This document shows positions 17,024-26,443 of a stretch of 64,000 nt of DNA, piece after piece. How positions within the stretch are numbered: position 1 is the first letter of the stretch; every line of letters starts with the position of its first letter. The notes under the pieces are model-generated. The model saw only the letters and a list, made by a program, of their open reading frames with translations, was not told the DNA's origin and searched no databases. Where the stretch lies: positions 80,642 to 144,641 of the forward strand of contig NZ_BJLR01000035.1 in NCBI RefSeq assembly GCF_006538745.1, given 5' to 3'. Both the position numbers and the translations under genes were made by a program. The DNA comes from Cellulomonas cellasea (lineage in GTDB: Bacteria; Actinomycetota; Actinomycetes; Actinomycetales; Cellulomonadaceae).

Positions 17024-18913
17024 GTGCCGCGCACCTTCGACGACGACGCCGCGCCCACGGGCGCCTCGACGTCCACCGACCCGGCAGGTCCCCGCACGCC
17101 TGGGGAGCAGCCCCCCGCCGACGGCGGCGCACGCCTCGCGGGCCGCGCTCCGCGGGGCAGCGGCTCCAGCCGCGCCGAGGAGGCGGACGCGCCGGACGAC
17201 GGCCGCCCGTCCCACGCGGTGCTGACCGCGAAGGTCCGCGCCGCCGGTGACGCCGAGGCCGACGAGGCCATCGGTCCGGACCGCGACGACGCCGCCGACG
17301 CGGCCGACGCCGGCCCGATCGTCGCGACCGAGACCCGGCTGCTGCGCCGCCTGCTCGGCCCCGCGACGCTCGAGCTCGACGCCACGCCCCGCGCGCGGCT
17401 GATGGGCTGGCTGTGGCCGCTCGCCGTCACCGCGCTCGCGGCGGTCCTGCGCCTGTGGGACCTCGGGCGCCCGCGGACGCTGGTGTTCGACGAGACGTAC
17501 TACGTCAAGCAGGCGTACTCGATGCTCGAGCGCGGCTACGAGGCGCAGTGGCTCGGCGACGACGCGAACCAGCGCTTCGCCGCGGGCGACCCCGGCGCGC
17601 TGCAGGTCGCGGCGGAGTACGTCGTGCACCCGCAGGTCGGCAAGTGGATGCTCGCGCTCGGGCTGCAGCTCGGCGGCGGCGTCGAGAACCCGGCGGCGTG
17701 GCGCCTCGGCGCGGCGATCGCCGGGATCCTCAGCGTGCTCATGGTCGCCCGCATCGGGCGACGGCTGTTCGCCTCGACGGCCCTCGGCACGCTCGCGGGG
17801 CTGCTGCTCGCGGTCGACGGCATGGCGATCGTGCACTCGCGCATCGGCCTGCTCGACGGCTTCGTCATGTTCTTCGCGCTCGCCGCGTTCGGCGCGCTGC
17901 TCCTCGACCGCGAGCAGGCCCGGCGCCGGCTCGCGGCGCGCACCGCCGTCATCCTCGACTCGGGCGCCGCGCTGCGCTGGGGACCCGGCATGGGCGTGCG
18001 CGGGTGGCGGCTCGCCGCGGCGGTGCTGCTCGGGCTGTGCGCCGGGACCAAGTGGTCGGGCGTGTACTTCCTCGCGGTGTTCGGGCTGATGAGCGTGCTG
18101 TGGGACGCGACGGCCCGCCGCGCCGTCGGGGTCCGCGCGTGGCCGCTCGCGGCGTTCGTGCGCGACGCGGTCCCGGCCGGCCTCGCGATGGTCGCGATCA
18201 CGGTCGTCACCTACGTCGGCACGTGGTGGTCGTGGTTCCGCTCGCCCGACGCCTACGGCCGCCTGTGGGCGGAGCAGAACCCCGGGCAGGGCGTGCAGTG
18301 GCTGCCCGAGGGGCTGCGCTCGCTGTGGAAGTACCACTCGGACATGTGGGCGTTCCACACCTCGCTGAGCGCCGAGCACTCCTACGCGGCGCACCCGCTC
18401 GGCTGGATCGTGCAGTGGCGCCCGACGTCGTACTTCTACCCGTCCGAGGTCTCGACGCTGCCGCCCGACCAGGCGCGCGAGGCGTGCGGGGCCGACGCGT
18501 GCGCGCAGGCGATCACGTCGCTCGGCAACCCGCTGATCTGGTGGGCCGGGGCCGCCGCGATCGTCGTCGCACTGGGCTGGCTCGTGTGGCAGCGCGACTG
18601 GCGTGCGGGCGCCGTGCTCTCGGGGATCGTCGCGGGCTGGCTGCCGTGGTTCGCCTACACGCACCGCACGATCTTCGCGTTCTACTCGATCGCCTTCACG
18701 CCGTGGGTCGTGCTGACGCTCGCGTACGTGCTCGGGCTGTTCATCGGCGAGCGGGACGGCGACCCGGTGCACCGGCGACGGGCCATCGCGGGGGTGTCGG
18801 CGTTCGTCGTCGTGATCGTCGCGGTCAGCGGGTTCTTCTACCCGATCTGGACCGCGTGGGTCATCCCGTACTCGTTCTGGCACGCGCACATGTGGCTCGA
18901 CACCTGGGTCTGA
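17024..18913 (+). CDS. pmt: Dolichyl-phosphate-mannose-protein mannosyltransferase
   Basis: Polytopic GT39 enzyme of 629 residues that transfers mannose from polyprenyl-phosphate-mannose to Ser/Thr of exported proteins. A long acidic cytoplasmic N-terminus (about 120 residues) precedes the membrane domain. The key acidic loop LVFDETYYVKQAYSML is visible, then GKWMLALGLQL, VDGMAIVHSRIGLLDGFVMFF, GTKWSG, and the C-terminal PMT_4TMC region (RTIFAFYSIAFTPWVVLTLAYVLGL). The GTG start follows TACGAT (17012-17017) by six bases, so the transcript is probably leaderless. Thr/Pro-rich linkers of the secreted enzymes in this window are plausible substrates. Confidence 0.94.
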   Translation: MPRTFDDDAAPTGASTSTDPAGPRTPGEQPPADGGARLAGRAPRGSGSSRAEEADAPDDGRPSHAVLTAKVRAAGDAEADEAIGPDRDDAADAADAGPIVATETRLLRRLLGPATLELDATPRARLMGWLWPLAVTALAAVLRLWDLGRPRTLVFDETYYVKQAYSMLERGYEAQWLGDDANQRFAAGDPGALQVAAEYVVHPQVGKWMLALGLQLGGGVENPAAWRLGAAIAGILSVLMVARIGRRLFASTALGTLAGLLLAVDGMAIVHSRIGLLDGFVMFFALAAFGALLLDREQARRRLAARTAVILDSGAALRWGPGMGVRGWRLAAAVLLGLCAGTKWSGVYFLAVFGLMSVLWDATARRAVGVRAWPLAAFVRDAVPAGLAMVAITVVTYVGTWWSWFRSPDAYGRLWAEQNPGQGVQWLPEGLRSLWKYHSDMWAFHTSLSAEHSYAAHPLGWIVQWRPTSYFYPSEVSTLPPDQAREACGADACAQAITSLGNPLIWWAGAAAIVVALGWLVWQRDWRAGAVLSGIVAGWLPWFAYTHRTIFAFYSIAFTPWVVLTLAYVLGLFIGERDGDPVHRRRAIAGVSAFVVVIVAVSGFFYPIWTAWVIPYSFWHAHMWLDTWV

Positions 18914-18974
18914 GCCGCCAGGCTCACCGCTCCAGGGTGCGCGCGGCGCTCACCGGGATCCGTGCTCCCACCGC

Positions 18975-20318
18975 TCACGGCTCCGCCGGGACCCAGTCGA
19001 CCTCGGGCGAGGGCGTCCACTCGAGGCCCGCGCGCTCCCAGAGCACCCCGTGGTGCGCGAGCCGCCCGCGGAACCCCGCCCAGTCGTGCAGCGCGGGCGC
19101 GGACCAGCCGACCTCCGCGACCGCGGCGAGCCGGGGCAGCAGCAGCGTCATGAGCTCGTCGAGGTCGTGCACGTCCCGCGTCCGGACGACCCCCTCGACG
19201 CCCAGCACCGCGGAGGCCGGCAGCCCGGGCACGTGCGCCGCCGGGTCCCACGCGCCGCAGTCCCGCACGCCGGCGGGCCCGTCGAGCCGCGCGTGCGCGT
19301 CCGGCGCGAGGACGACCCGCACCCCGGCGCGCGCGGCCGCGACGAGCGGCGCGGGGTCGCGGGCGTCGTCGTGGTGCTGCAGGACGCTCCCCCGGGGCAG
19401 AGGCACGGCGGCGAGCTCCGCCCAGCCGACCACGGTGTGCGCCGACCCGACGACGGCGTCGACCGGCTCCGCCACGCGCCGCAGGTCCTCGACCGTCGGG
19501 ACCGGGGCGACGTCGCGACCGCCGACGTGCAGCCAGGGCCCGGGCGTCGCGCGCGCCACCTCGGCCACGGCGTCGCGCACGGACCGGTCGCGCTGCGCGG
19601 CCGGCGCTCGGGGCGTCAGGACATCGACCTCCGGCAGGACCGTCACGCCGTGCAGCTCGGCGAACCCCACGAGCTCGGCGTACGCCGGCGTGCTGCACCA
19701 GCCCCCGGCTCCCCCGCCGTCTCCGCCGCCGTCCCAGCCGCCGTGCTCCGGGACCCGCAGGTGCAGGACGTTGAGCTTGTACGCCGCGAGCAGCGTCGCC
19801 ACGACCTTGAGGTCGTCGACGTCGAGGGCCTCCGGCGGCACGTCGACGCACAGCCCACGCCAGGCGTACCGGGGCGCGTCCTCGACGAGGACCGCGGGTG
19901 CGCCGACCGCCCCGCCGACGCCCCCCGCGAGCAGCTGGACGAGGGTCGCGAGCCCGCGCACGAGCGCGGTCGTCGAGGCACCGTCCACGGTGACCCGTCC
20001 CGGCTCGACGCGCAGCACGTAGCGCTCGTCGGCCCCGGCCGGCCCGGTCGTGGGGCCCGTGCCCGGCGGGCGGCCGGGCCGCTGCCGCACCCGCAGGACG
20101 ACCACGTCGTCGACCACGTCCGCGCCGTCCGCCCCCACGAGGAGCTCGACCGGGCACCGCCCGAGCCGGCCGAGCAGGTCCGCCGCGACGTACCCGACCG
20201 CGATCTCGCCGGGCGAGTCCCCGACCGCGACGCTCGTCGCCGCACCCAGCGCGAACGGCCCGCCGTCGAGCGGCTCGCACCGCAGCGGGGCCGGCACGAG
20301 GGCGATGGGGCTGGTCAC
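18975..20318 (-). CDS. GH20 hexosaminidase-like protein without catalytic residues
   Basis: A 447-residue cytoplasmic protein with the GH20 two-domain layout: an N-terminal alpha/beta domain (to about 145) and a TIM-barrel beginning EDAPRYAWRGLCVDV, then AAYKLNVLHLRVPEHGGW. In active enzymes the barrel carries HxGGDE with the catalytic Asp-Glu pair. Here residues 264-269 read HVGGRD. The Arg after LDVxR is Pro (VDVPPEAL), and the conserved His after PEIDMPGH is missing (LPEVDVLTPRAPA). It therefore looks like a pseudoenzyme or a heavily diverged member. The reading frame is intact and codon use is normal, so it is not a decaying pseudogene. The GTG at 20318 has GGGAGGG upstream. Confidence 0.8.
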   Translation of the reverse strand: MTSPIALVPAPLRCEPLDGGPFALGAATSVAVGDSPGEIAVGYVAADLLGRLGRCPVELLVGADGADVVDDVVVLRVRQRPGRPPGTGPTTGPAGADERYVLRVEPGRVTVDGASTTALVRGLATLVQLLAGGVGGAVGAPAVLVEDAPRYAWRGLCVDVPPEALDVDDLKVVATLLAAYKLNVLHLRVPEHGGWDGGGDGGGAGGWCSTPAYAELVGFAELHGVTVLPEVDVLTPRAPAAQRDRSVRDAVAEVARATPGPWLHVGGRDVAPVPTVEDLRRVAEPVDAVVGSAHTVVGWAELAAVPLPRGSVLQHHDDARDPAPLVAAARAGVRVVLAPDAHARLDGPAGVRDCGAWDPAAHVPGLPASAVLGVEGVVRTRDVHDLDELMTLLLPRLAAVAEVGWSAPALHDWAGFRGRLAHHGVLWERAGLEWTPSPEVDWVPAEP

Positions 20319-20481
20319 GGCTGCTGCCCTCCCGCTCGGGCCGACGGTGCTGCCGCACCGTACGCCGCGCGTCACGCGTCCGCGCGGCCGGACGGCCCCC
20401 TGTGCAGCGATCGGATGACGGAACCGTCACGATCGGGCCACGACCCCCCGTCCGCGCGCCGCCCGCCCCTACCGTCGCCGC

Positions 20482-21582
20482 ATGAGACGACACCACGCGC
20501 GAGGACGCAGGACCGCACTGCTGGCCGCCGTTCCCCTGCTGCTGGTCGGGGTCCTCGCGGGCTGCTCCGCGAGCGACTCGGGGGGCTCCGAGGCTGCGTC
20601 CGACGCGGCCGGCCCGCTGCAGGAGGCGCCGCAGGCCGCCGACGTCGCCGGGGGCGAGGCCGGTGCCGAGCGCGCGGCGGAGGACGTGGGGTCGGGCTCC
20701 CGGCAGGTCGTCACGAGCGGCGAGGTGCTCCTCACGTCGGAGGAGCCGCGCGACGCCGCCGACGAGGTGGTCCGGCTCGTGGAGGCGGCCGACGGGCGCG
20801 TCGACGAGCGCTACGAGCGCGCCGCGACCTCGGGGCAGGGGGCCGGCGCCGAGCTGCTGGTCCGCGTGCCGTCCGACGACCTCACCCCGACGCTCGACGC
20901 GCTCGAGCAGATCGGCACGGTCGAGTCGGTCAACCTGTCCGCGGAGGACGTGACGGCGCGCAGCACCGACCTCGACGCCCGGATCCGGTCGCTGCAGATC
21001 TCGGTCGCCCGCATGGAGGACCTGCTCAGCAAGGCTACGACGAGCGAGGACCTCATCACCGCCGAGGTCGCGCTGTCCGAGCGGCAGACGAACCTCGAGA
21101 CGCTGCAGGGGCAGCGCGCCCGCCTCGCGGAGCAGGTCGCGCTCTCGACGCTGCGGGTGTCGATCACCGAGCCGTCCGAGGAGCCGGAGGTCGCCGCGCC
21201 CGCGCCCGAGGGGTTCCGCGACGGGCTCGCCGTCGGGTGGGAGTCGCTCGTCTCGATGCTCCGGGGGCTCGTGGTCGTGCTCGGCGTGCTGCTGCCGTGG
21301 CTCGTGCTCGGCGGGCTCGTGGCGTTCGGCGTCGTCCGCCTGACCCGGTGGGTGCGCAGCCGCCGGCCGGACCCCGTGCCGCAGCCGTACCCGTCGGGTC
21401 CGTGGGTCGGTGCGCCGTCGACCGGCACTCCGCCCGCGTACGGTGCCCGCGCGCCGCAGCCGGGTCCGTACGGCGGCCCGCCTGTCGCGCAGCCCGAGGC
21501 GTCCCCGGAGCAGTCCCCGGGCGCGCCGGCCGCCGAGCAGCCGGCGCCGGACCCGACGCCGAACCCGGCGCAGGAGCGCTGA
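20482..21582 (+). CDS. DUF4349 lipoprotein
   Basis: Membrane lipoprotein of 366 residues. The signal peptide ends LLVGVLAGC (lipobox Cys near residue 27). An Ala/Glu-rich linker is followed by the DUF4349 domain (about 72-235) with a central coiled coil (DARIRSLQISVARMEDLLSKA, LSERQTNLETLQGQRARLAEQV), then one membrane segment (MLRGLVVVLGVLLPWLVLGGLVAFGVV) and a Pro/Gln-rich tail. Function of DUF4349 is unknown. TACCGT (20470-20475) ends six bases before the ATG, so it is probably leaderless. Confidence 0.88.
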   Translation: MRRHHARGRRTALLAAVPLLLVGVLAGCSASDSGGSEAASDAAGPLQEAPQAADVAGGEAGAERAAEDVGSGSRQVVTSGEVLLTSEEPRDAADEVVRLVEAADGRVDERYERAATSGQGAGAELLVRVPSDDLTPTLDALEQIGTVESVNLSAEDVTARSTDLDARIRSLQISVARMEDLLSKATTSEDLITAEVALSERQTNLETLQGQRARLAEQVALSTLRVSITEPSEEPEVAAPAPEGFRDGLAVGWESLVSMLRGLVVVLGVLLPWLVLGGLVAFGVVRLTRWVRSRRPDPVPQPYPSGPWVGAPSTGTPPAYGARAPQPGPYGGPPVAQPEASPEQSPGAPAAEQPAPDPTPNPAQER

Positions 21583-21597
21583 CCGGACGACGTCTCC

Positions 21598-21624
21598 CCG
21601 CCGCCCGGGAGCACCGGGCGGCGG
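21598..21624. terminator. Terminator hairpin between convergent DUF4349 and symporter genes
   Basis: CCGCCGCCCGG (21598-21608), loop GAGCA, CCGGGCGGCGG (21614-21624): an 11-bp perfect GC stem without a T-run, between two convergent stops. Confidence 0.7.
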
Positions 21625-21636
21625 TGGGCCGCCGCG

Positions 21637-22665
21637 TCAGGCCGTCCGGGCGACGACCTCGTCCGGCTCGGTGCTCGCGAGCCTCCGCGCGAGGACCGCG
21701 CACGTCGCGAGCTGCAGCTGGTGGAACACGATGACGGGGAGCGCGACGCTGGCCGCGACGACCGGGCTGAACAGCACCGACGCCATGGGCAGCCCGGTCG
21801 CGAGGCTCTTCTTCGACCCGCACATGAGCAGCGCGATCCGGTCGGGCCGGTTCAGCCCGATCCGCCCGCCGACGCCCCACGTCGTCGCGAGCATGACGGC
21901 GAGCAGCACGGCGCACACGACGAGCAGCACGACGAGCGACACCCACGTGATCTCGTCCCACGCGCCCGAGACCTGCGCCTCGCTCACCGACGCGTACGCG
22001 ACGAGCAGGATCGCGGCCCGGTCGGTCACGAGGGTCAGCGGCCGGTGCGCGCGCACCCACCGCCCGATCCACGGCTGCACGGCCTGCCCGACGACGAACG
22101 GCACGAGCAGCTGCAGAAGCGTCGCGGCGGCGGACCCGCCGAGCGGTCCCCCGGTCCGGCTGAGCAGCACCGCGACGAACAGCGGCGTCAGCACGATCCC
22201 GAGCACGTTCGACACGGTGGCGCCGCAGATCGCCCCGGCGACGTTGCCGCGCGCGATCGAGGTGAAGACGACCGACGACTGGATGGTCGACGGCAGCACG
22301 GACAAGAACAGCAGCCCGGTCTTGAGCTCGTCGGCGAGCACCGCATCGGGCAGCAGCTGGATCGCCAGGCCCAGCAATGGGAAGACGAGGTAGGTCGAGG
22401 CGAGCATCGACCCCTGCAGCTTCCAGGCGCGCAGCCCGTCCCACACCTCGCGCGTCGCCATGCGGGCGCCGTAGAGGAAGAACAGGACGACGATCGCGGC
22501 GGTCTTCACCGTGCCGAGCACGTCGGCGGCGACGCCGTCGGCCGGGAGCACGAGCCCCAGGACGAGCACCGCGACGATCATGACGACGAGCGGGTCGATC
22601 CACGCCTTCACGGCGGACCAGGTGCGGCGCGCGCCGCCGGGGGACTCGGAGGGGCTGCCGGGCAT
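21637..22665 (-). CDS. Bile acid:Na+ symporter family (BASS, YfeH-like) transporter
   Basis: Integral membrane protein of 342 residues with about nine or ten hydrophobic helices, matching the YfeH/SBF-like branch of the bile acid:sodium symporter superfamily. Supporting segments: FFLYGARMATREVWDGLRAWKLQ, STIQSSVVFTSIARGNVAGAICGATVSNVLG and LLMCGSKKSLATGLPMASVLF. Actual substrates of bacterial members are mostly unknown; organic anions are usual. CATGAT (minus strand) ends six bases before the ATG, a weak leaderless-type promoter. Confidence 0.88.
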   Translation of the reverse strand: MPGSPSESPGGARRTWSAVKAWIDPLVVMIVAVLVLGLVLPADGVAADVLGTVKTAAIVVLFFLYGARMATREVWDGLRAWKLQGSMLASTYLVFPLLGLAIQLLPDAVLADELKTGLLFLSVLPSTIQSSVVFTSIARGNVAGAICGATVSNVLGIVLTPLFVAVLLSRTGGPLGGSAAATLLQLLVPFVVGQAVQPWIGRWVRAHRPLTLVTDRAAILLVAYASVSEAQVSGAWDEITWVSLVVLLVVCAVLLAVMLATTWGVGGRIGLNRPDRIALLMCGSKKSLATGLPMASVLFSPVVAASVALPVIVFHQLQLATCAVLARRLASTEPDEVVARTA

Positions 22666-22824
22666 CGCGTCATCATGCCACCGGGAGGTTTCGTCCCCGG
22701 CACGCGCTCACGCCGGCCCGTCGTCTCCCCGACGGTTCCTGCCTGCGGGCTCGGCCGGGCCTCGACTGCCGTCCCCACGGCCCCGCAGGTAGCCGCTCTG
22801 TCCCAGCTCTGGCGCGGATCGTCC

Positions 22825-22850
22825 GGATAGTCTTACTATCCAGAAAGTAA
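22825..22850. promoter_or_regulatory. Two overlapping perfect inverted repeats upstream of the CBM32 exoprotein
   Basis: GGATAGT-CTT-ACTATCC (22825-22841) is perfect. The sequence CTTACT (22832-22837) also pairs with AGTAAG (22845-22850). The segment is strikingly A+T-rich for this genome. It is probably a regulator site, of HxlR/MarR or similar type, between the symporter and the exoprotein gene. Which gene it controls is not clear. The rest of 22666-23025 shows no gene. Confidence 0.5.
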
Positions 22851-23025
22851 GTTGCTCCCAACGTCGGGAGCAGGCTGCGCCGTCGTACCGCACCACCGGA
22901 CTCACAAGGTCGTGACCGTCCCCCGCTGCAGGTGCACCACCGTTCGCCTGCGGTCCCCCTGCCCCGCGGCACCCGTGCGCCGCGGGTCCTCCGCGTGCCC
23001 TCTCCGAGCTGTCAGGAGCCTCTCC

Positions 23026-25680
23026 ATGGCCCGATCTGCAGGAACCGTCCCCCGCGTGGCGCTCACGGCGCCCACCTGGCGCCGGCCCGTCCTCGTGCTC
23101 CTCCTCGTCGCGACGCTCCTGTCGTTCGCGACCCTCACCCCCCTCGTCCCGGTCGCGCACGCGGCCGGCCCGCTGATCTCCCAGGGCAAGCCCGTGACGG
23201 CGTCGTCCGTGGAGAACGCGGGCACCCCGGCCGCGAGCGCCGTCGACGGCGACACGGGCACCCGCTGGTCGAGCGCCTCGGCCGACCCGCAGTGGATCCA
23301 GGTCGACCTCGGCGGCACCTACGCGATCGACCAGGTCGTGCTCCGCTGGGAGGCCGCGTACGCGCGGTCGTACCAGGTCCAGGTCGCGAGCTCGCCGACG
23401 GGCCCGTGGACGGACGTCCACGCGACGACCACCGGCGACGGCGGCGTCGACACCCTCGCGGTGACCGGCAGCGGCCGCTACGTGCGCGTGCTCGGCACGC
23501 AGCGCGCGACAGGCTACGGCTACTCGCTGTGGGAGCTCCAGGTCTTCGGGACCGGGACGACGACGCCCACGTGCAGCACCGGCACGAACGCGGCGCTGGG
23601 CAAGGCGGCCTCCGCCTCCTCGACGGAGAATGCGGGCACCCCGGCGTCCGCCGCGGTCGACGCGAGCACGACGACGCGCTGGGCGAGCGCCTTCTCCGAC
23701 CCGCAGTGGATCCAGGTCGACCTCGGCAGCACGCAGAGCATCTGCCGCGTGGTGCTGAGCTGGGAGGCGGCGTACGGCCGCGCCTACCAGATCCAGACGA
23801 GCGGCTCCGCGAGCGGCCCCTGGACGACGATCTACTCGACGACGACGGGCGACGGCGGCATCGACACCCTCGCCGTCGAGGGCAGCGGGCGCTACGTCCG
23901 GATGAACGGCACGGCCCGCGGCACCGGCTTCGGGTACTCGCTGTTCGACTTCCAGGTCCTCACCACGACGACGGGCGGCACCACGTGCGCCGCGCAGCCG
24001 ACGGTCCCGGACTTCGGCCCGAACGTCCGCATCTTCGAGGACAGCACGCCCGACGCGACGATCCAGGCGTCGCTCAACCAGGTCTTCGAGGCGCAGAAGG
24101 ACACCCAGGCCCACCAGTTCCACGACCGGCGCGACGCGCTGCTGTTCAAGCCCGGCTCATACGACATCTACGCGAACATCGGCTTCAACACCTCGATCCA
24201 GGGTCTCGCGCAGAACCCCGACGGCGTCACCATCAACGGCGCGGTCACGGTCGACGCGTTCAACGCGAGCGACGCCGGCAACGCGACGCAGAACTTCTGG
24301 CGCAGCGCCGAGAACATGACGATCAACACGAACGGCGGCCGCAACCGCTGGGGCGTCTCCCAGGCCGCACCGTTCCGCCGCATGAACGTCCTCGGCGGCC
24401 TCGACCTGTTCCCCGCGTCGTACGGCTGGTCGTCGGGCGGCTACATCTCCGACACCCGCGTCACCGGCTCGGTCGAGTCCGCGTCGCAGCAGCAGTGGTT
24501 CACGATGAACAGCAACCTCGGCAGCTGGAGCGGCTCCAACTGGAACATGGTCTTCTCGGGCGTCAACGGCGCCCCGGCGACGAACTTCTCGACCTCGCCC
24601 AGCGGCGTGCACCACACGAACGTCGGCAGCACGCCGGCCTCGCGCGACGTCCCGTACATCTACGTCGCGGGCAACGAGTACCGCCTGTTCCTGCCGTCCC
24701 TGCGCACGAACGCGACCGGCGCCAGCTGGGCCGTCGGCTCCCCGACGCCGGGCTCGTCCGTGAGCTTCAGCCAGGTGTTCGTGGCCCGCCCGTCGGACAG
24801 CGCCGCGACGATCAACGCCCGCATCGCGGGCGGCTGCCACGTCGTGTTCACGCCCGGCATCTACGACCTCGACGCCCCGATCGTCGTGAACCGGGCCGAC
24901 ACGGTCCTGCTCGGCATGGGCTACGCCACGCTCGTCCCGCAGGGCGGCGTCACGGCCATCGCGGTCGGCGACGTCGACGGCGTCCGCGTGAAGGGCATGT
25001 TCATCGACGCCGGCACCACGAACAGCACCGCCCTCATGACGGTCGGCACCACCGCGGGCATCGGCACCAACCGCGCCGCCAACCCGGTCACCGTCCAGGA
25101 CGTGTTCTTCCGCATCGGCGGCCGCGTGGCCGGCAAAGCGACGAACTCCCTCGTCGTCAACAGCAGCAACACGATCGTCGACCACACCTGGATGTGGCGC
25201 GGCGACCACGGCAACGCGGGCACGATCGGCTGGACCATCAACACCGCCGACACCGGCCTCGTCGTCAACGGCAACAACGTGCTCGCGACCGGCCTGTTCG
25301 TCGAGCACTACCAGAAGTACGAGGTCATCTGGAACGGCCAGGGCGGCCGGGTCATCTTCTTCCAGAACGAGAAGCCCTACGACCCGCCGAACCAGGCCGC
25401 GTGGATGAACGGCAGCCGCCAGGGCTACGCGTCCATCAAGGTCGCCGACTCGGTCACGTCGTTCCGGGCGCAGGGCCTCGGCAGCTACGTGTTCTTCCAG
25501 AACAACCCGTCGGTCAACCTGTTCCACACCTTCGAGGCGCCGGTGAACCCGAACGTGCGCTTCGAGAACATGGCGGTCGTGTCACTCGGCGGGGTGGGCA
25601 GCATGTCCCACGTCATCAACGGCACGGGCCCGGGGGTGAACAGCACGACGATGAACGCGTACATGCCGAGCTACCCGTGA
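23026..25680 (+). CDS. Secreted beta-helix protein with two CBM32 (F5/8 type C) domains
   Basis: Exported protein of 884 residues. A long signal peptide (hydrophobic LVLLLVATLLSFATL, ending AHAA) is followed by two tandem discoidin/CBM32 domains of about 120 residues each, clearly duplicated (NAGTPAASAVDGDTGTRWSS versus NAGTPASAAVDASTTTRWAS; DPQWIQVDLG in both). The remaining 560 residues have the Asn/Gly-rich periodicity of a right-handed beta-helix (VTINGAVTVDAFNAS, VNSSNTIVDHTWMWRGDHG). Similar streptomycete proteins are sometimes labelled adenylyl cyclase, which nothing here supports. A glycan hydrolase or lyase is more likely, but I cannot name the family. AGGAG lies seven bases before the ATG. 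Confidence 0.85.
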   Translation: MARSAGTVPRVALTAPTWRRPVLVLLLVATLLSFATLTPLVPVAHAAGPLISQGKPVTASSVENAGTPAASAVDGDTGTRWSSASADPQWIQVDLGGTYAIDQVVLRWEAAYARSYQVQVASSPTGPWTDVHATTTGDGGVDTLAVTGSGRYVRVLGTQRATGYGYSLWELQVFGTGTTTPTCSTGTNAALGKAASASSTENAGTPASAAVDASTTTRWASAFSDPQWIQVDLGSTQSICRVVLSWEAAYGRAYQIQTSGSASGPWTTIYSTTTGDGGIDTLAVEGSGRYVRMNGTARGTGFGYSLFDFQVLTTTTGGTTCAAQPTVPDFGPNVRIFEDSTPDATIQASLNQVFEAQKDTQAHQFHDRRDALLFKPGSYDIYANIGFNTSIQGLAQNPDGVTINGAVTVDAFNASDAGNATQNFWRSAENMTINTNGGRNRWGVSQAAPFRRMNVLGGLDLFPASYGWSSGGYISDTRVTGSVESASQQQWFTMNSNLGSWSGSNWNMVFSGVNGAPATNFSTSPSGVHHTNVGSTPASRDVPYIYVAGNEYRLFLPSLRTNATGASWAVGSPTPGSSVSFSQVFVARPSDSAATINARIAGGCHVVFTPGIYDLDAPIVVNRADTVLLGMGYATLVPQGGVTAIAVGDVDGVRVKGMFIDAGTTNSTALMTVGTTAGIGTNRAANPVTVQDVFFRIGGRVAGKATNSLVVNSSNTIVDHTWMWRGDHGNAGTIGWTINTADTGLVVNGNNVLATGLFVEHYQKYEVIWNGQGGRVIFFQNEKPYDPPNQAAWMNGSRQGYASIKVADSVTSFRAQGLGSYVFFQNNPSVNLFHTFEAPVNPNVRFENMAVVSLGGVGSMSHVINGTGPGVNSTTMNAYMPSYP

Positions 25681-25729
25681 CGGCTACCGCCCCGGGCGCT
25701 CCGCCTTTGTAGGTCCCCGCACGTCGAGC

Positions 25730-25764
25730 ACGCCGGCCGGCCCGTCCGACGGGTCGGCCGGCGT
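25730..25764. terminator. Terminator after the CBM32 exoprotein gene
   Basis: A 15-bp stem (25730-25744 with 25750-25764, one mismatch) closes the loop TCCGA. It lies 50 bases after the stop and before the next gene on the same strand. Confidence 0.75.
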
Positions 25765-25918
25765 CGTCGTGTCGGCCCTCCGACGGGTCGACCGCGCCGC
25801 GCGGTGCACGTGAAGGCGGGGCGACCGCGCGAGCCTTGACGGCCTCGAGGCACACGCGGAGCGTCGGACGTGGCCGTCGTGCCGTCGGCCGCACGCCCGC
25901 TCGACGTCAGGAGCCGCC

Positions 25919-26443
25919 ATGCGTAAGCCACTCGCCGCAGCCGTCGCCGCCGTGCTCGGGGCGGTCGCCCTGACGGGTGCGTCCGTCGGGGGCGACTCGG
26001 TCGACCGGGGCCGGGGCCACGACCGCACCCTCACCTTCGACGTCCAGTTCTCCGGCTTCTTCCTGCTCGACTTCGGGCCGGACGGGGTGCGCGAGGTCAC
26101 GTCGATCACCGACCCGGACCTCAGCCCGAGCCGCGGCGACCAGATCGTCTTCGAGGACGCCCTGCTGCGCGGCGGCCGGGAGGTCGGCGCCGGCGGAGGG
26201 ACGTGCACGGTCACGGCCGTCGTCCCCGCCGACCCGCCGCTCGCGCTCGCGTGCCAGGTCAGCTACCAGCTGCCCGACGGGCAGATCACCGCCCAGGGCC
26301 GGGCGTCGAACGCTCCGGTGAAGACGCTCGCCGTCGTCGGCGGGACCGGGCGGTACGTCGGCGCGAGCGGCGAGCTCGTCCTGACCGAGCTGGGCAACGA
26401 GGAGAACACCGGGCGGCTGGTGATCACGCTCACCCGGCGGTGA
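25919..26443 (+). CDS. Small secreted protein with allene-oxide-cyclase/dirigent-like barrel
   Basis: Exported protein of 174 residues. It has a signal peptide (AAAVAAVLGAVALTGASVGG). The mature domain has LTFDVQFSGFFLLDFGP, GDQIVFEDALLRGGREVG, and the typical barrel end VVGGTGRYVGASGELVLTEL, seen in AOC-barrel/dirigent-like proteins. Bacterial members are of unknown function. AGGAG precedes the ATG by seven bases. It is a single-gene unit between terminators. Confidence 0.8.
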   Translation: MRKPLAAAVAAVLGAVALTGASVGGDSVDRGRGHDRTLTFDVQFSGFFLLDFGPDGVREVTSITDPDLSPSRGDQIVFEDALLRGGREVGAGGGTCTVTAVVPADPPLALACQVSYQLPDGQITAQGRASNAPVKTLAVVGGTGRYVGASGELVLTELGNEENTGRLVITLTRR

